Assembly (NCBI GenBank): GCA_902532015.1
Contig: CACAGI010000002.1
Location: forward strand, 1-64,000
Length of the DNA stretch: 64,000 bases
Direction of reading: 5' to 3'
Source: an uncultured SAR86 cluster bacterium
GTDB taxonomy: Bacteria > Pseudomonadota > Gammaproteobacteria > Magnimaribacterales > Magnimaribacteraceae
The translations under genes and the position numbers were made by a program. Positions 1 to 8,873 of the stretch are shown here, piece by piece (position 1 is the first letter of the stretch; the number at the start of each line of letters is the position of its first letter). A model generated the notes under the pieces. That model worked only from the letters and a program-made list of their open reading frames with translations. It was not told the DNA's origin and ran no database searches.

Positions 1-1
1 T

Positions 2-1252
2 GGAGTGCCTATCTTAGGAACTTCGCCTGACTCAATTGACTTAGCTGAAGATAGAGGTAGATTTCAAGAGTTTGTGAATAAGTTAAACTTCAAACAACCT
101 CCTAATGGTATTGCGACTAATTTAAAAGAAGCAATGCAGGTGTCAGATGCAGTGGGTTTCCCATTGGTTGTCAGGCCTTCTTATGTGCTTGGAGGAAGAG
201 CAATGGAGGTAGTATATAAAAAGTCTGACTTAGAAAATTATCTAATTGAAGCCGTTCAAGCTAGCGAGAAAAGCCCTGTTTTATTGGATGGATTTCTCAA
301 CCAAGCAATTGAAATGGATATAGAAGCAGTGTGTGATGGAGAAGATGTAGTGATAGGCGGAATCCTTCAGCACATTGAACAAGCTGGAATACATTCAGGG
401 GACTCTGCATGCTCCTTGCCTCCCTATAGTCTTTCTAATGAATTGATAGAAGAAATTTCTAATATGGTCAAATCAATAGCCATAGAGATAAAAGCTGTAG
501 GTCTAATAAATGTTCAGCTCGCCTATCATCAAAATACCCTTTTCTTACTAGAAGTTAATCCTAGAGCTTCAAGGACAATACCATTTGTCTCGAAATGCAT
601 AGGCAAGTCTTTAGCTAAAATCGGTGCTTTATGTATGGCTGGCATTTCTTTGAAGGATCAAAGTTTTATAGAAGAAATTGTTCCTCCATATTACTCTGTA
701 AAAGAAGCCGTTTTTCCTTTTACTAAATTTCTGGGAGTAGATCCTATTTTAGGTCCAGAAATGAAATCTACTGGAGAGGTTATGGGAGTTGGTTCTAATT
801 TTTCTGAAGCATATGCTAAAGCTCAGTTGGGTGCAGGAGAAAAAATTCCCGATTCTGGTTCTGTTTTTTTAAGCGTAAGGGATTCAGATAGACCTTTCGT
901 AGGAGATTTAGCTAAAGAATTTTATGACTTAGGATTTAAGATAATTGCAACAAAAGGAACTGCAAGATCTATATCAGAAGCAGGCATACCTGTAGATGTA
1001 ATAAAGAAAGTTGCAGAAGGGAGACCTCATGTAGTAGATGCTATGAAAAATTCAGAAGTAAATCTCATTGTGAATACAACTGAAGGCAAACAATCTATTG
1101 AAGATTCTGCTTCTATAAGAAGAACTGCTTTGGAAGAAAGAATTTACTGTACTACCACAATAGAAGGAGGAAGGGCCGTATGTTCTGTTTTACGTAATAA
1201 AGATCTATGGTCTGTGGAGCGTTTACAAGACCTTCATGCTAAAATTAACTAG
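2..1252 (+). CDS. carB: Carbamoyl-phosphate synthase large subunit, C-terminal part (5' end outside window)
   Basis: C-terminal 416 or so residues of the large subunit that makes carbamoyl phosphate for pyrimidine and arginine synthesis from ammonia (supplied by CarA), bicarbonate and ATP. The reading frame is open at the left edge, so the first GTG at base 5 is internal; the family is about 1,070 residues long. Visible are most of the second ATP-grasp half ([11 protein letters not shown], then [17 protein letters not shown]) and the C-terminal MGS-type regulatory domain from about residue 285 ([19 protein letters not shown]). The gene ends two bases before greA, as expected for the conserved carAB-greA operon. 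Nothing looks broken apart from the window edge. Confidence 0.97.
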   Translation, partial: GVPILGTSPDSIDLAEDRGRFQEFVNKLNFKQPPNGIATNLKEAMQVSDAVGFPLVVRPSYVLGGRAMEVVYKKSDLENYLIEAVQASEKSPVLLDGFLNQAIEMDIEAVCDGEDVVIGGILQHIEQAGIHSGDSACSLPPYSLSNELIEEISNMVKSIAIEIKAVGLINVQLAYHQNTLFLLEVNPRASRTIPFVSKCIGKSLAKIGALCMAGISLKDQSFIEEIVPPYYSVKEAVFPFTKFLGVDPILGPEMKSTGEVMGVGSNFSEAYAKAQLGAGEKIPDSGSVFLSVRDSDRPFVGDLAKEFYDLGFKIIATKGTARSISEAGIPVDVIKKVAEGRPHVVDAMKNSEVNLIVNTTEGKQSIEDSASIRRTALEERIYCTTTIEGGRAVCSVLRNKDLWSVERLQDLHAKIN

Positions 1253-1254
1253 CT

Positions 1255-1725
1255 ATGAATCCTATGACAAAGGAGGGAGAATCTCTCCTAAGAGAAGAAT
1301 TAAAGAGGCTAAAAAATGAAGAGAGGCCTAAGATTATTGACGCAATATCAACTGCAAGAGAATTTGGAGACTTAAAAGAGAATGCAGAATATCATGCTGC
1401 AAAAGAGCAGCAAAGCTTAACTGAAGCTAGGATTAAAGATATTGAGATTAAATTAAGCAATTCACAAGTTATAGATATTTTAAATATTGAAGCTTCCAAG
1501 AAAGTAATATTTGGAACCACCATTACTGTAATAAATTTTGATTCCAATAAATCTGCCCAATACAAAATTGTTGGTGAAGATGAGGCAGATGCTAATTTAG
1601 GAAAAATTTCATATGCTTCTCCTTTAGCAACTCAAATGATAGGTAAATTTGAAGGAGATGTTATTAAAGTAGAAACACCAGGTGGGGCCACAGAGTATGA
1701 AATTGAAAAGGTTGAATACATATAG
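1255..1725 (+). CDS. greA: Transcription elongation factor GreA
   Basis: GreA rescues arrested RNA polymerase by inserting its coiled-coil tip into the secondary channel and stimulating cleavage of backtracked RNA. At 156 residues the length is typical. The N-terminal coiled coil carries the acidic tip motif [15 protein letters not shown] (about residues 40-54), and the C-terminal FKBP-like domain ends in [17 protein letters not shown] at 1255 fits the family N-terminus and lies two bases after carB, so the two are probably cotranscribed. rlmE follows after three bases. Confidence 0.97.
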   Translation: MNPMTKEGESLLREELKRLKNEERPKIIDAISTAREFGDLKENAEYHAAKEQQSLTEARIKDIEIKLSNSQVIDILNIEASKKVIFGTTITVINFDSNKSAQYKIVGEDEADANLGKISYASPLATQMIGKFEGDVIKVETPGGATEYEIEKVEYI

Positions 1726-1728
1726 AAA

Positions 1729-2331
1729 TTGCCTAGATCTAAATCAAATTATAGAGATGGTGATGCCTTCACAAGGATGTCAAAAAAAGCTGGCTATAGA
1801 TCTAGGGCATCACTTAAGTTAAAAGAGATTTTACAAAAAGATCTTTCAGTCAAAAAAGGTATGTCTGTTATTGATTTAGGATCTTTTCCAGGAGGATGGA
1901 CACAAGTAGTTAAGGAGAAGGTAGGAGAAAAAGGCACTGTTATTGGAGTAGATATCCAAAATATCAAAGAAATTGAAGGTACGTTTTTCATAAATAAATC
2001 TATATCGCAGCTTGAAGATAAAGATTTCAAAGAATTCAAAGAAAAAATCCCTTTTGACCTTGTTTTATCTGATATGGCCCCCAATATTAGTGGTATACGA
2101 GAAAAAGATGATGCTCAAATCATCTATCTCGTAGATAACGTTTTATCAGTTATTGATAATTTTTTAACAGAAGATGGTTCAACGCTGATAAAAGTATTCC
2201 AAGGTGAGAGTTTGGACTATACTACGAAAGCCTTAAGAGATAGATTTAAGACTTGTAAGGTTTGTAAACCTAAGGCGTCTAGGTCAAACTCCAGAGAAAC
2301 TTACATAATAGGAAAAGGATTAAGAAAATAA
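1729..2331 (+). CDS. rlmE: 23S rRNA (uridine-2'-O)-methyltransferase RlmE
   Basis: SAM-dependent 2'-O-methyltransferase (FtsJ/RrmJ) acting on U2552 (E. coli numbering) in the large-subunit A loop. The 200-residue product has the family start [28 protein letters not shown], split by no insertion, a SAM-binding loop ([14 protein letters not shown]) and the downstream [11 protein letters not shown] motif. TTG at 1729 is the only start that keeps the full N-terminus. The stop overlaps the ftsH start by one base (TAATG), suggesting translational coupling; the rlmE-ftsH pair is widely conserved. Confidence 0.96.
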   Translation: MPRSKSNYRDGDAFTRMSKKAGYRSRASLKLKEILQKDLSVKKGMSVIDLGSFPGGWTQVVKEKVGEKGTVIGVDIQNIKEIEGTFFINKSISQLEDKDFKEFKEKIPFDLVLSDMAPNISGIREKDDAQIIYLVDNVLSVIDNFLTEDGSTLIKVFQGESLDYTTKALRDRFKTCKVCKPKASRSNSRETYIIGKGLRK

Positions 2332-4229
2332 TGAGCGAATTAGTTAAGAATTTATTGATGTGGTTATTCATTGCTATAACCATGTTTTCTGTTTTCAGCA
2401 ATTTTAATCAAAAGTCTGCAGTGCAAGAACTTTCTTATTCAGAGTTTATATCTCAAGTAGAGAGTGACCAAGTGTTGAGTGTTGAATTTTCTTCAGATAA
2501 TTATACGCTCAAAGGAAAAACCGTAAATGGAGAGAGTTTTGAAACCGTCAGACCGCCTTTTTTACAGGATGATCTAAGTGAAATTCTTTCTGATCATAGA
2601 GTAGCTGTAATTGGAGAAAGACCTGAAGAACAATCTATCTTTAAACAACTTTTAATAGCAAGCTTTCCAATTCTAATAATTCTAGCTGTGTTTATATTTT
2701 TCATGAGACAAATGCAGGGAGGTATGGGAGGCAAGTCTGGTCCTATGAGCTTTGGGAAAAGCAAAGCCAAAATGTTAGATGGCGGAAAAGTTAAAACTTC
2801 TTTTGCAGATGTAGCTGGTATAGAAGAGGCAAAAGAAGAAGTCCAAGAAGTGGTTGATTTCCTAAGAGACCCTTCAAAGTTTCAAAAACTTGGAGGAAAA
2901 ATACCTACGGGTATCTTGATGACTGGCTCTCCCGGAACAGGAAAAACACTATTAGCGAAAGCTATAGCAGGAGAAGCGGGAGTACCTTTCTTTAGCATTT
3001 CAGGTTCTGATTTTGTGGAAATGTTTGTAGGAGTTGGAGCTTCAAGGGTAAGAGATATGTTTGACCAAGCTAAGAGACAATCTCCTTGTATCGTATTTAT
3101 TGATGAGATTGATGCTGTAGGAAGACACAGAGGCGCTGGAATGGGTGGAGGACATGATGAAAGAGAACAAACCCTTAATCAGTTATTAGTGGAAATGGAT
3201 GGTTTTGAGGATAACCAAGCAATAATTATTATCGCAGCAACAAATAGACCTGATGTATTAGATCCTGCACTTTTAAGGCCTGGGAGATTTGATAGACAAG
3301 TGGTTGTGCCTTTACCAGACATTAGAGGCAGGGAACAAATATTAAAAGTACATATGAAAAAAGTTCCTATTTCAGAGGATGTTGACGCTTCTCTTTTAGC
3401 AAGAGGCACTCCCGGATTTTCAGGAGCTGACCTAGCTAACTTAGTTAATGAAGCTGCATTGGTAGCAGCCAGAACTGCAAAAAAGTTAGTTGGAATGGAA
3501 CAAATGGAATTCGCAAAAGATAAAGTCATGATGGGTTCTGAAAGAAGATCAATGGTTATGTCTGATGAGGAGAAACTTAAAACAGCTTACCATGAATCTG
3601 GGCATGCCATTGTTGGAAGGAGTTTAAAAGAACATGATCCTGTCTACAAAGTAACAATTATTCCAAGAGGAAGAGCTTTAGGAGTAACGATGTTCTTACC
3701 TGAGGAAGATAAGTACAGTTACAGTCATCAAAGTATTTTGGATAGAATTTGTGGTCTTTACGGTGGAAGAATAGCTGAAGAAATCATTTACGGAGAAAAG
3801 GGAGTTACCACAGGAGCTTCTAACGATATCGAAAGAGCAACGGAGTTAGCACATAACATGGTCACCAAATGGGGATTATCTGAAAAATTAGGTCCTATAA
3901 AATACGGCGATGAAACTGATGAGCCTTTCTTAGGGAGATCTGCTGGCACTTCAAAACAAGGTATTTCTGATGAAACTGCTGCTGAAATTGATAAGGAAGT
4001 TAAGGAAATATTAGAAAATTGTTATAAAAATGCTAAAGATATTCTAGAAAAAAATGTTGACGCTTTGCATAAAATGTCTCAAGCCTTAATGGATTATGAA
4101 ACGTTGGATGTCGATCAAATAGATGACATTATGGCTGGAGGAGATCCAAGAGCACCTAAGTCTACAGAAGAACCTCCTTCTAAAGATTCTAAAGGAAGCT
4201 CTGTCGGAGACGCTGCAGAACAGAGCTAG
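2331..4229 (+). CDS. ftsH: ATP-dependent zinc metalloprotease FtsH
   Basis: Membrane-anchored AAA+ protease that degrades unassembled membrane proteins and regulators such as LpxC. The 632-residue protein has a first transmembrane segment at about 7-24, a periplasmic domain, a second segment at about 106-125, Walker A GSPGTGKT (199-206), Walker B IVFIDE (about 254-259), the second region of homology, and the zinc site HESGH (421-425). The C-terminus is a low-complexity acidic and serine-rich tail. It ends the carB-greA-rlmE-ftsH run. In many gammaproteobacteria folP would follow; here glmM is next. Confidence 0.98.
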   Translation: MSELVKNLLMWLFIAITMFSVFSNFNQKSAVQELSYSEFISQVESDQVLSVEFSSDNYTLKGKTVNGESFETVRPPFLQDDLSEILSDHRVAVIGERPEEQSIFKQLLIASFPILIILAVFIFFMRQMQGGMGGKSGPMSFGKSKAKMLDGGKVKTSFADVAGIEEAKEEVQEVVDFLRDPSKFQKLGGKIPTGILMTGSPGTGKTLLAKAIAGEAGVPFFSISGSDFVEMFVGVGASRVRDMFDQAKRQSPCIVFIDEIDAVGRHRGAGMGGGHDEREQTLNQLLVEMDGFEDNQAIIIIAATNRPDVLDPALLRPGRFDRQVVVPLPDIRGREQILKVHMKKVPISEDVDASLLARGTPGFSGADLANLVNEAALVAARTAKKLVGMEQMEFAKDKVMMGSERRSMVMSDEEKLKTAYHESGHAIVGRSLKEHDPVYKVTIIPRGRALGVTMFLPEEDKYSYSHQSILDRICGLYGGRIAEEIIYGEKGVTTGASNDIERATELAHNMVTKWGLSEKLGPIKYGDETDEPFLGRSAGTSKQGISDETAAEIDKEVKEILENCYKNAKDILEKNVDALHKMSQALMDYETLDVDQIDDIMAGGDPRAPKSTEEPPSKDSKGSSVGDAAEQS

Positions 4230-4273
4230 AGAAATTTATATAATATAATCTAGACTTAAAAACTTCTTTGATC

Positions 4274-5641
4274 ATGACTAGTCCTATTCCAATAAAGAAA
4301 GATCAATCTTTAAGGTCTTTAAGGCCTTTGAGTGAGGATAGAAGATTTGGCACAGATGGTATAAGAGGGCCTGTTGATTCAACTATGAATCCTTTGTTTG
4401 TAACTAAATTAGGATGGGCTGCAGGAACAGTTTTATTAGAAGAGGGCATATCCAGGGTACTCATTGGAAAGGATACTAGAATTTCAGGTTATATGCTTGA
4501 ATCAGCTCTACAGGCTGGCTTTATTTCTTCTGGAATGGATGTAATTCTCTTGGGTCCATTACCAACTCCCGGTGTTTCTTATTTAGCTAACTCAAATAAA
4601 CAAGCAGGAGTTGTTATCAGTGCATCACATAATTTATTTGAAGATAATGGTATTAAATTTTTTAATAAAGATGGGCAAAAATTTTCATCAGAATTAGAAA
4701 AAAGAATAGAGACTAAATTAACCCAAGAAATTAAGCCTGTAAAATCTCTCAACCTTGGTAAAACCACAAGGATGAATGATGCTCAAGGCAGGTATATTGA
4801 ATTTTGTAAATCTAATTTTAAAGATCTAGATTTGAATGGTTTATCAGTACTCTTAGATTGTGCTCATGGAGCTACCTATTCTGTTGCACCTAAAGTCTTT
4901 GAGGAGCTTGGAGCCAAGGTACATACAATAGGCACAGAACCTGACGGAATTAATATCAATCAAAATTGTGGCACCACTAATCCTGAATACATACGTGAAG
5001 AGACGCTCAAAGGAGAATATGACCTTGGAATATCTTTTGATGGAGATGGGGATAGGATTCTTTTAGTTTCAAAGGCCGGACGAGTATTAGATGGAGATGA
5101 TCTTTTATATATTCTATCCAAACAACTTAATGAAGACAGTGGGATCGTTGGGACTTTGATGACTAATAAAGCTCTTGAACTTCATCTTGAAAAGGAGAAT
5201 ATAAGATTCAATAGAGCAGATGTAGGTGATAAATACGTCCTTCAAAGACTTTTAGATGAAGGTTGGTTGCTTGGAGGAGAGCCATCAGGTCATATAATAT
5301 GTTTAGATGCTGCTCAAACTGGAGACGCAATAATAGCAGCTTTGAAACTCTTAGACGCTCTTAAACATGATAAGTTTAATGTAGATGAATCAGTAAAAGA
5401 ATTTAAAAAATTTCCACAAACCTTGATTAATTTATCGGTAGATAATCCTAATAAAATCATTCTTAATGATAAATTTTGGTCTGAAGTTACTACTATAGAA
5501 AGTAGATTAAAAGAAAAAGGTAGAGTTTTAATAAGACCCTCTGGTACAGAACCTCTTATTAGAATTATGGTTGAATCAGAAAATGAAAAAGACTCAGAAG
5601 ATTATTCGAATAGACTTGCAGACTTAGCTTCTAAGTTATGA
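4274..5641 (+). CDS. glmM: Phosphoglucosamine mutase
   Basis: Interconverts glucosamine-6-phosphate and glucosamine-1-phosphate for UDP-GlcNAc, hence peptidoglycan and LPS. The family motifs are present: FGTDGIRG near the N-terminus, the phosphoserine loop SASHN (Ser118 counted from ATG 4274), the metal loop DGDGDR and the C-terminal RPSGTEPLIR. I chose ATG 4274 over an in-frame TTG six bases upstream. Two oddities are an N-terminal extension of roughly 20 residues before FGTDGIRG, and SASHNL where the family usually has SASHNP. A TATAAT-like box at 4239-4244 may belong to its promoter, but no convincing -35 is seen. The end overlaps tpiA by four bases (ATGA). Confidence 0.95.
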   Translation: MTSPIPIKKDQSLRSLRPLSEDRRFGTDGIRGPVDSTMNPLFVTKLGWAAGTVLLEEGISRVLIGKDTRISGYMLESALQAGFISSGMDVILLGPLPTPGVSYLANSNKQAGVVISASHNLFEDNGIKFFNKDGQKFSSELEKRIETKLTQEIKPVKSLNLGKTTRMNDAQGRYIEFCKSNFKDLDLNGLSVLLDCAHGATYSVAPKVFEELGAKVHTIGTEPDGININQNCGTTNPEYIREETLKGEYDLGISFDGDGDRILLVSKAGRVLDGDDLLYILSKQLNEDSGIVGTLMTNKALELHLEKENIRFNRADVGDKYVLQRLLDEGWLLGGEPSGHIICLDAAQTGDAIIAALKLLDALKHDKFNVDESVKEFKKFPQTLINLSVDNPNKIILNDKFWSEVTTIESRLKEKGRVLIRPSGTEPLIRIMVESENEKDSEDYSNRLADLASKL

Positions 5642-6366
5642 TAATTGCTAACTGGAAGATGAATGGGTCCAAAGAACTCATCGAAGTTTGGTTAAATTTT
5701 GTTTCTAAAAATATCAAAATTATTGATGGAAAAGATTGTATCTTTTGCCCACCAAGTTGTTATATAGACTTTTCTAAGCATCTTATAGAAAAAACAAATC
5801 AAAGCATCAGACTAGGATCTCAAGAGTTAGATTCATTACTGTCTAAACCTTTAACAGGTGGGATTACTGCAGAGATGTTGGTAGAAGTCGGTTGTAGTTT
5901 CGTGATTATTGGTCATTCAGAGCAGAGAATTCATTTAAATGAAAGTAATGAACTTCTTTCAAATAAGCTGGTAAGCGCCATAGATAACAACCTCACACCC
6001 ATTTACTGTGTAGGAGAAACTGCAAAGCAAAAAAAATCTAATCAAACTAAAGAGGTTCTTTTGGAGCAGTTAGATGTTATTCAAAGTCAAATAATAGATA
6101 AATGTATAATAGCCTACGAACCAGTATGGGCTATTGGAACTGGAGAAAGTGCTGAGATTTCTTATATAGAAGAAGTTCACTCTTTCATTAAAGAAGAGTT
6201 TAAAAATACAACTGATTTCTCAAAAGAGATTTCAGTAGTGTATGGAGGTAGTGTAAACTTGGAAAATTACAAGGAAACTTATAACTCAAGTCAAGTAGAT
6301 GGGCTGCTTATAGGGGGAGCTTCTTTAAATCACAGCACATTTACAAAAATATATAATATGTCATAA
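5638..6366 (+). CDS. tpiA: Triosephosphate isomerase
   Basis: Glycolytic and gluconeogenic enzyme interconverting dihydroxyacetone phosphate and glyceraldehyde-3-phosphate. All catalytic elements are visible: ANWKMN with Lys7, the electrophile His93 in IIGHSEQR, the general base Glu161 in AYEPVWAIGTG followed by the mobile loop, and the phosphate-binding VYGGSV and GGAS loops near the C-terminus. The 242-residue length is slightly short for the family but complete. The ATGA overlap with glmM implies coupled translation. tpiA between glmM and secG is the Pseudomonas-type order. Confidence 0.97.
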   Translation: MIIANWKMNGSKELIEVWLNFVSKNIKIIDGKDCIFCPPSCYIDFSKHLIEKTNQSIRLGSQELDSLLSKPLTGGITAEMLVEVGCSFVIIGHSEQRIHLNESNELLSNKLVSAIDNNLTPIYCVGETAKQKKSNQTKEVLLEQLDVIQSQIIDKCIIAYEPVWAIGTGESAEISYIEEVHSFIKEEFKNTTDFSKEISVVYGGSVNLENYKETYNSSQVDGLLIGGASLNHSTFTKIYNMS

Positions 6367-6369
6367 ATT

Positions 6370-6675
6370 ATGGAAAACTTACTCACATTCATTTACATAG
6401 TTATATCTATCTCGCTGATTTTGTTGATATTGTTACAACAAGGAAAAGGTTCAGACATAGGAAGTGCTTTTGGAGGAGGTTCTAGCAATGCTATGTTTGG
6501 TTCTGGAGGTCCCTCAAACCCTCTTACTAAAGTTACAGCTATTTTATCTGCCATATTCTTAATACTCAGTCTCTCGATAACGTATTTATCTAGAAATTCT
6601 GGAGATGAAGCTCTTGAAGTTGAAATACCAACAATAGAAGAGACTGGCATTTTACCTGAAAATAATCCTGAATAA
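6370..6675 (+). CDS. secG: Protein translocase subunit SecG
   Basis: Small accessory subunit of the SecYEG translocon. The 101-residue protein has two hydrophobic segments (about 3-21 and 52-71) separated by the characteristic glycine-rich loop LLQQGKGSDIGSAFGGGSS (about 20-38). The C-terminus is a short acidic tail. It starts three bases after tpiA and is followed after seven bases by tRNA-Leu, so the tRNA is probably made from the same transcript, as in the conserved secG-leuU order. Confidence 0.95.
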   Translation: MENLLTFIYIVISISLILLILLQQGKGSDIGSAFGGGSSNAMFGSGGPSNPLTKVTAILSAIFLILSLSITYLSRNSGDEALEVEIPTIEETGILPENNPE

Positions 6676-6682
6676 TCTTGAA

Positions 6683-6768
6683 GCCGAAGTGGTGGAACTG
6701 GTAGACACGCTACCTTGAGGGGGTAGTGAGCTTTGCTCGTGGAGGTTCGAATCCTCTCTTCGGCACCA
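6683..6768 (+). tRNA. tRNA-Leu (anticodon GAG)
   Basis: An 86-nt class II tRNA. The acceptor arms GCCGAAG and CTTCGGC pair perfectly, the discriminator is A, and CCA is encoded at 6766-6768. The anticodon stem CTACC/GGTAG closes the loop TTGAGGG, giving GAG. The long variable arm and the GGTTCGAATCC T arm are present. This position and anticodon match leuU after secG in E. coli. Confidence 0.97.
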
Positions 6769-6777
6769 TAAACTTTC

Positions 6778-6806
6778 TTGACCGCTTCTCGTCATAAATC
6801 TATACT
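6778..6806 (+). promoter_or_regulatory. Sigma-70 promoter for the initiator tRNA-rimP-nusA-infB transcript
   Basis: TTGACC at 6778-6783 and TATACT at 6801-6806 are separated by exactly 17 bases, a near-consensus sigma-70 promoter. It lies in the short gap between tRNA-Leu and the initiator tRNA, about 14 bases before the mature tRNA 5' end. E. coli also has a promoter before metY driving rimP-nusA-infB. Confidence 0.7.
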
Positions 6807-6819
6807 TCGCTCCCTTTGA

Positions 6820-6896
<77 letters not shown>

Positions 6897-6901
6897 ATGA
6901 T

Positions 6902-6923
6902 AAGCCCTATGTGGGCTTTTTTT
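6902..6923 (+). terminator. Short terminator-like hairpin between the initiator tRNA and rimP
   Basis: AAGCCC (6902-6907) pairs with GGGCTT (6913-6918) across a five-base loop, followed by a run of T ending at 6923. It begins six bases after the tRNA CCA and ends 12 bases before the rimP start. It may partly terminate the tRNA transcript and so attenuate the nusA operon. Confidence 0.6.
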
Positions 6924-6934
6924 GTAAAAGAGAA

Positions 6935-7378
6935 ATGGATAAGAATTATATAAAAGAAATATTAGACAAAGACGTTCAATCTTTGGGATGTGAGATATGG
7001 GGAATCGAATTCTTTGGAAAACAAAAGAACCAGACCCTTAGAATTTATATTGATAATAAAAATGGAATATCTATAGAAGATTGTGAAAAAGTTAGTAAAC
7101 ATGTTATTAAATTATTAGATGTAGAAAATGATTTTTCGAATAAGTACCTTTTAGAAGTTTCATCTCCTGGTCTAGAAAGAAAATTCTTTTTTAAAGATCA
7201 GTATCTTCGTTATATTAATTGCTCAATTAAAGTTAAATACTTCAATGATTTAAACAGAAAAATTTCTATCAAAGGAACGCTTTCAGAAGTAACGCAAAAA
7301 GGTCTGATAATACAGAATAGTGATAAACACCAAAAGGTTCCTTTTTCTTCTATTATTCAAGCAAATCTTATAATGTAG
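6935..7378 (+). CDS. rimP: Ribosome maturation factor RimP
   Basis: RimP (YhbC) assists maturation of the 30S subunit. The 147-residue product carries typical motifs: VQSLGCEIWGIEF near the N-terminus, LRIYIDNKNGISIEDCEKVSK, split across the first domain, and LEVSSPGLERKFFFKDQY at the domain junction. ATG 6935 is preferred to an in-frame GTG at 6911 because that GTG lies inside the preceding hairpin and gives no family-like residues. rimP-nusA-infB is a conserved operon; nusA starts ten bases downstream after an AGGGG Shine-Dalgarno sequence. Confidence 0.93.
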   Translation: MDKNYIKEILDKDVQSLGCEIWGIEFFGKQKNQTLRIYIDNKNGISIEDCEKVSKHVIKLLDVENDFSNKYLLEVSSPGLERKFFFKDQYLRYINCSIKVKYFNDLNRKISIKGTLSEVTQKGLIIQNSDKHQKVPFSSIIQANLIM

Positions 7379-7388
7379 GGGTTATATT

Positions 7389-8861
7389 ATGCAAAACGAG
7401 ATTTTATTAGTCGCTGAAGCTGTTTCTGGAGAGAAAGGGCTACCAAAAAGTTCTATTTTTGAAGCAATAGAAATGGCATTAGCTACAGCAACAAAAAAAA
7501 GGTATGAAGAAAACTCTAATATAGAAGTCGAGATAGATCCAGTTACAGGAGACTACCAAACATTTAGATTATGGACAGTTGTTTCAGACGAGGATTTAGA
7601 AGATGAAGGTATTGAAATTACACTTTCTAAAGCAAAGACCACAGATGAAGAATTAGAGATAGGTTCATTTGTTCGAGATAAGGTTGAAAATGTTGAGTTT
7701 GGAAGAATTGCTGCTCAAGCTGCTAAACAGGTCATTGTTCAAAAAGTACGAGAAGCTGAAAGAGCTCAGGTTGTAGAGAAGTATCGTTCTGTTTTAGGTG
7801 AATTAGTTAATGGAACCGTAAAAAAGGTAACTAGAGAGTTCTTAATAATAGATTTAGGTGATGGAGCAGAAGCAATTCTTTCCAGGAATGAACTCATTCC
7901 TGGAGAAGTTTTTAGAATTGGAGATCGTTTAAGAGCTGTACTGCAAGAAGAAGAAAAAGAAAATAGAGGGCCTCAGTTGGCATTAAGCAGGAGATGCCCT
8001 GAAATGGTAGGAGAGTTATTCAAACTAGAAGTTCCTGAAATATCTGAGCAAGTTATTGAGATAAAAGCTATAGCTAGAGATGCGGGGTCAAGAACAAAAA
8101 TAGCAGTAAAAACAAATGATAACAGAATTGATCCAGTTGGAGCTTGTGTTGGAATGCGAGGCTCTAGAGTGCAGGCAGTTTCTAATGAACTTGGCAATGA
8201 AAGGTTGGATATTGTCATATGGGACGATGACCCTGCTCAATTACTAATTAATTCTATGGGGCCTGCTGAAATCACTTCCATAGTGCTTGATGAAGTAAAG
8301 GGGACAATGGATGTTGCAGTTACTCAAGATACCCTTGCTCAGGCAATTGGAAAAAGTGGTCAAAATGTAAGGCTGAGTAGTCAAATAACTGGATGGAAGC
8401 TAAATGTTATTGATGAGGACACTGCTCAGGATAATGAAGCAGAGAAAAATCAGAATGAATCCTTAACATTGATGGAAAATCTAGATGTAGATGAAGGGTT
8501 AGCCCAGACTCTTATAGAGCAAGGGTATAGAAGTTTAGAATCAATATCTTCTGCGTCACCTGAAGATTTGATAGACATAGAAGGTTTTGACACTGAAATA
8601 GCTGAATTATTAATAAATAGAGCTAAAGAGACTCTTCTAACGCTAGCAATGCAAATAACTGATGAAGAAGGAGATTCTAATGATTTAATGTCCGTAGAAG
8701 GTATGGATATGACTTTAGCACTAGAATTGAGTCAAAAAGGAATTAACGATAGAGAGGAGCTGGCTGAACAGTCGATAGAAGAGCTTATTAATTTAATTCA
8801 AATATCTGAAGAAGATGCAGGGGAATTAATTATGAAGGCTAGGGCTCATTGGTTTGAATAG
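7389..8861 (+). CDS. nusA: Transcription termination/antitermination factor NusA
   Basis: RNA polymerase-binding factor that modulates pausing, termination and antitermination. In order: the N-terminal polymerase-binding domain (about 1-130), an S1 domain (about 135-200, GELVNGTVKKVTREFLIIDLGDGAEA in pieces), KH1 and KH2 (GACVGMRGSRVQAV; IGKSGQNVRLSSQITGW), and two C-terminal acidic helix-hairpin repeats (about 360-490). At 490 residues it matches the long gammaproteobacterial form. An AGGGG box precedes the ATG at 7389. Confidence 0.97.
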   Translation: MQNEILLVAEAVSGEKGLPKSSIFEAIEMALATATKKRYEENSNIEVEIDPVTGDYQTFRLWTVVSDEDLEDEGIEITLSKAKTTDEELEIGSFVRDKVENVEFGRIAAQAAKQVIVQKVREAERAQVVEKYRSVLGELVNGTVKKVTREFLIIDLGDGAEAILSRNELIPGEVFRIGDRLRAVLQEEEKENRGPQLALSRRCPEMVGELFKLEVPEISEQVIEIKAIARDAGSRTKIAVKTNDNRIDPVGACVGMRGSRVQAVSNELGNERLDIVIWDDDPAQLLINSMGPAEITSIVLDEVKGTMDVAVTQDTLAQAIGKSGQNVRLSSQITGWKLNVIDEDTAQDNEAEKNQNESLTLMENLDVDEGLAQTLIEQGYRSLESISSASPEDLIDIEGFDTEIAELLINRAKETLLTLAMQITDEEGDSNDLMSVEGMDMTLALELSQKGINDREELAEQSIEELINLIQISEEDAGELIMKARAHWFE

Positions 8862-8873
8862 TTAAAAGATTTT

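Noticed and set aside
6911-6934. GTG start for rimP at 6911
   Set aside because: It lies within the terminator-like hairpin after the initiator tRNA, and the added residues do not match RimP.
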